Shown here: piece by piece, positions 34,182-34,552 of the stretch
Position numbering within the stretch: the stretch's first letter is position 1
Layout of the letters: each line of letters starts with the position of its first letter
Assembly (NCBI GenBank): GCA_016191085.1
Contig: JACPPJ010000013.1
Location: forward strand, 73,415 to 107,966
Length of the DNA: 34,552 bases
Reading direction: 5' to 3'
Origin: Acidobacteriota bacterium
GTDB taxonomy: Bacteria > Acidobacteriota > Terriglobia > 2-12-FULL-54-10
Translations under genes and position numbers: made by a program
Notes under the pieces: model-generated
What the model was told of the DNA's origin: nothing
The model's input: the letters and a program-made list of their open reading frames with translations, nothing else
The model's database searches: none

Positions 34182-34552
34182 TCAGATATGAAGAAAGCGA
34201 ACCGCCAAGGCTATGAGGATTAGAAGTTGCGCCACTAACACAAATACTGCGGTGGACCCTTGGGCTGAGACAACCAGTTAAGCTACAAATCGCCGTTCGC
34301 TGAGAAGTCATTGTACGGCGAGAAGCCGGTGTTGCAAGCTGGCACCCGGTTGGTGAAGCGGAGGCGGGCTCTGCGGGAGCGCAACCCGCCAAGGAATAGC
34401 CAGCCGGAAACTCATCCAGACGATGAGTCGGAGGCGTGGTCCCGAGCGGCCGCGCCCTCATCGGAGGATAGATTTCCTCATGCCTGAGAAAACTCATAAA
34501 GAAAGTTGCCGTGCAGCGGCATCCTCATTTTTCCCCAGCAGGGCGCGCTCGA
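34182..34552. other. Region to window end without an accepted gene
   Basis: No family-like frame is visible. A plus-strand frame starting at ATG 34480 (MPEKTHKESC...) with GGAGG 12 bases upstream remains open at the window end and could be the start of a further gene, but too little is present to judge. Confidence 0.4.

Overview
The window most likely comes from a soil-type acidobacterium of the Solibacter/Bryobacter kind. This is inferred from the very large secreted Ig-repeat protein with BACON-like modules and a TIGR03437-type C-terminus, the alternative complex III genes with a Tat-variant ActB, the GC-rich sequence, and dispersed palindromes of a type I associate with these genomes. No rRNA or tRNA gene was seen, so the taxonomy is not proven.

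Layout. 1-3273 (+) is the 3' part of the secreted repeat protein, followed by a carboxymuconolactone-decarboxylase-like gene (3407-3751). On the minus strand come a radical SAM/SPASM gene (4005-5093) and then one long co-directional block, read from 24437 down to 5528: an Rrf2 regulator, a diheme cytochrome narC, narG, narH, narJ, narI, two NarK-type transporters, and actA-actB-actC-actD-actE-actF. Most junctions overlap or lie a few bases apart. The exceptions are 209 nt between narG and narH, which holds a palindromic repeat element, and 72 nt between narI and narK1. The block looks like a single respiratory unit: NarK proteins move nitrate and nitrite, NarGHI reduces nitrate at the expense of quinol, NarJ matures NarG, NarC and alternative complex III add a quinol/cytochrome c branch, and the Fe-S type Rrf2 protein probably controls it. 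No cytochrome oxidase genes follow actF.

24859-27688 (minus) holds a NuoF-like flavoprotein with a thioredoxin-like [2Fe-2S] ferredoxin, and a phosphofructokinase whose substrate-deciding residues point to pyrophosphate. 27826-31791 (+) holds a decayed VOC gene, a CitE-like lyase, pilT and an alpha/beta hydrolase.

31948-34552 is a decayed or accessory stretch. It contains remnants of a heavy-metal RND efflux operon (czcC- and czcA-like), a DsrE-family gene followed by a small DUF1858-like reading frame with one in-frame UGA (selenoprotein candidate or pseudogene), a secreted unknown, and a tiny zinc-ribbon gene translationally coupled to a proline-rich small ORF. Two genes here have promoters placed so that their mRNAs may be leaderless.

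Several dispersed repeats run through the window: a three-hairpin element of about 125 bp in two copies, a REP-like sequence found between genes and twice in frame inside actB, and a CACAGAG-type hairpin. The points most worth following up are the nar-ACIII superoperon, the cysteine-pair insert in ActE, the extra Fe-S motif in ActB, the NarK1 periplasmic insert and the UGA-containing ORF.
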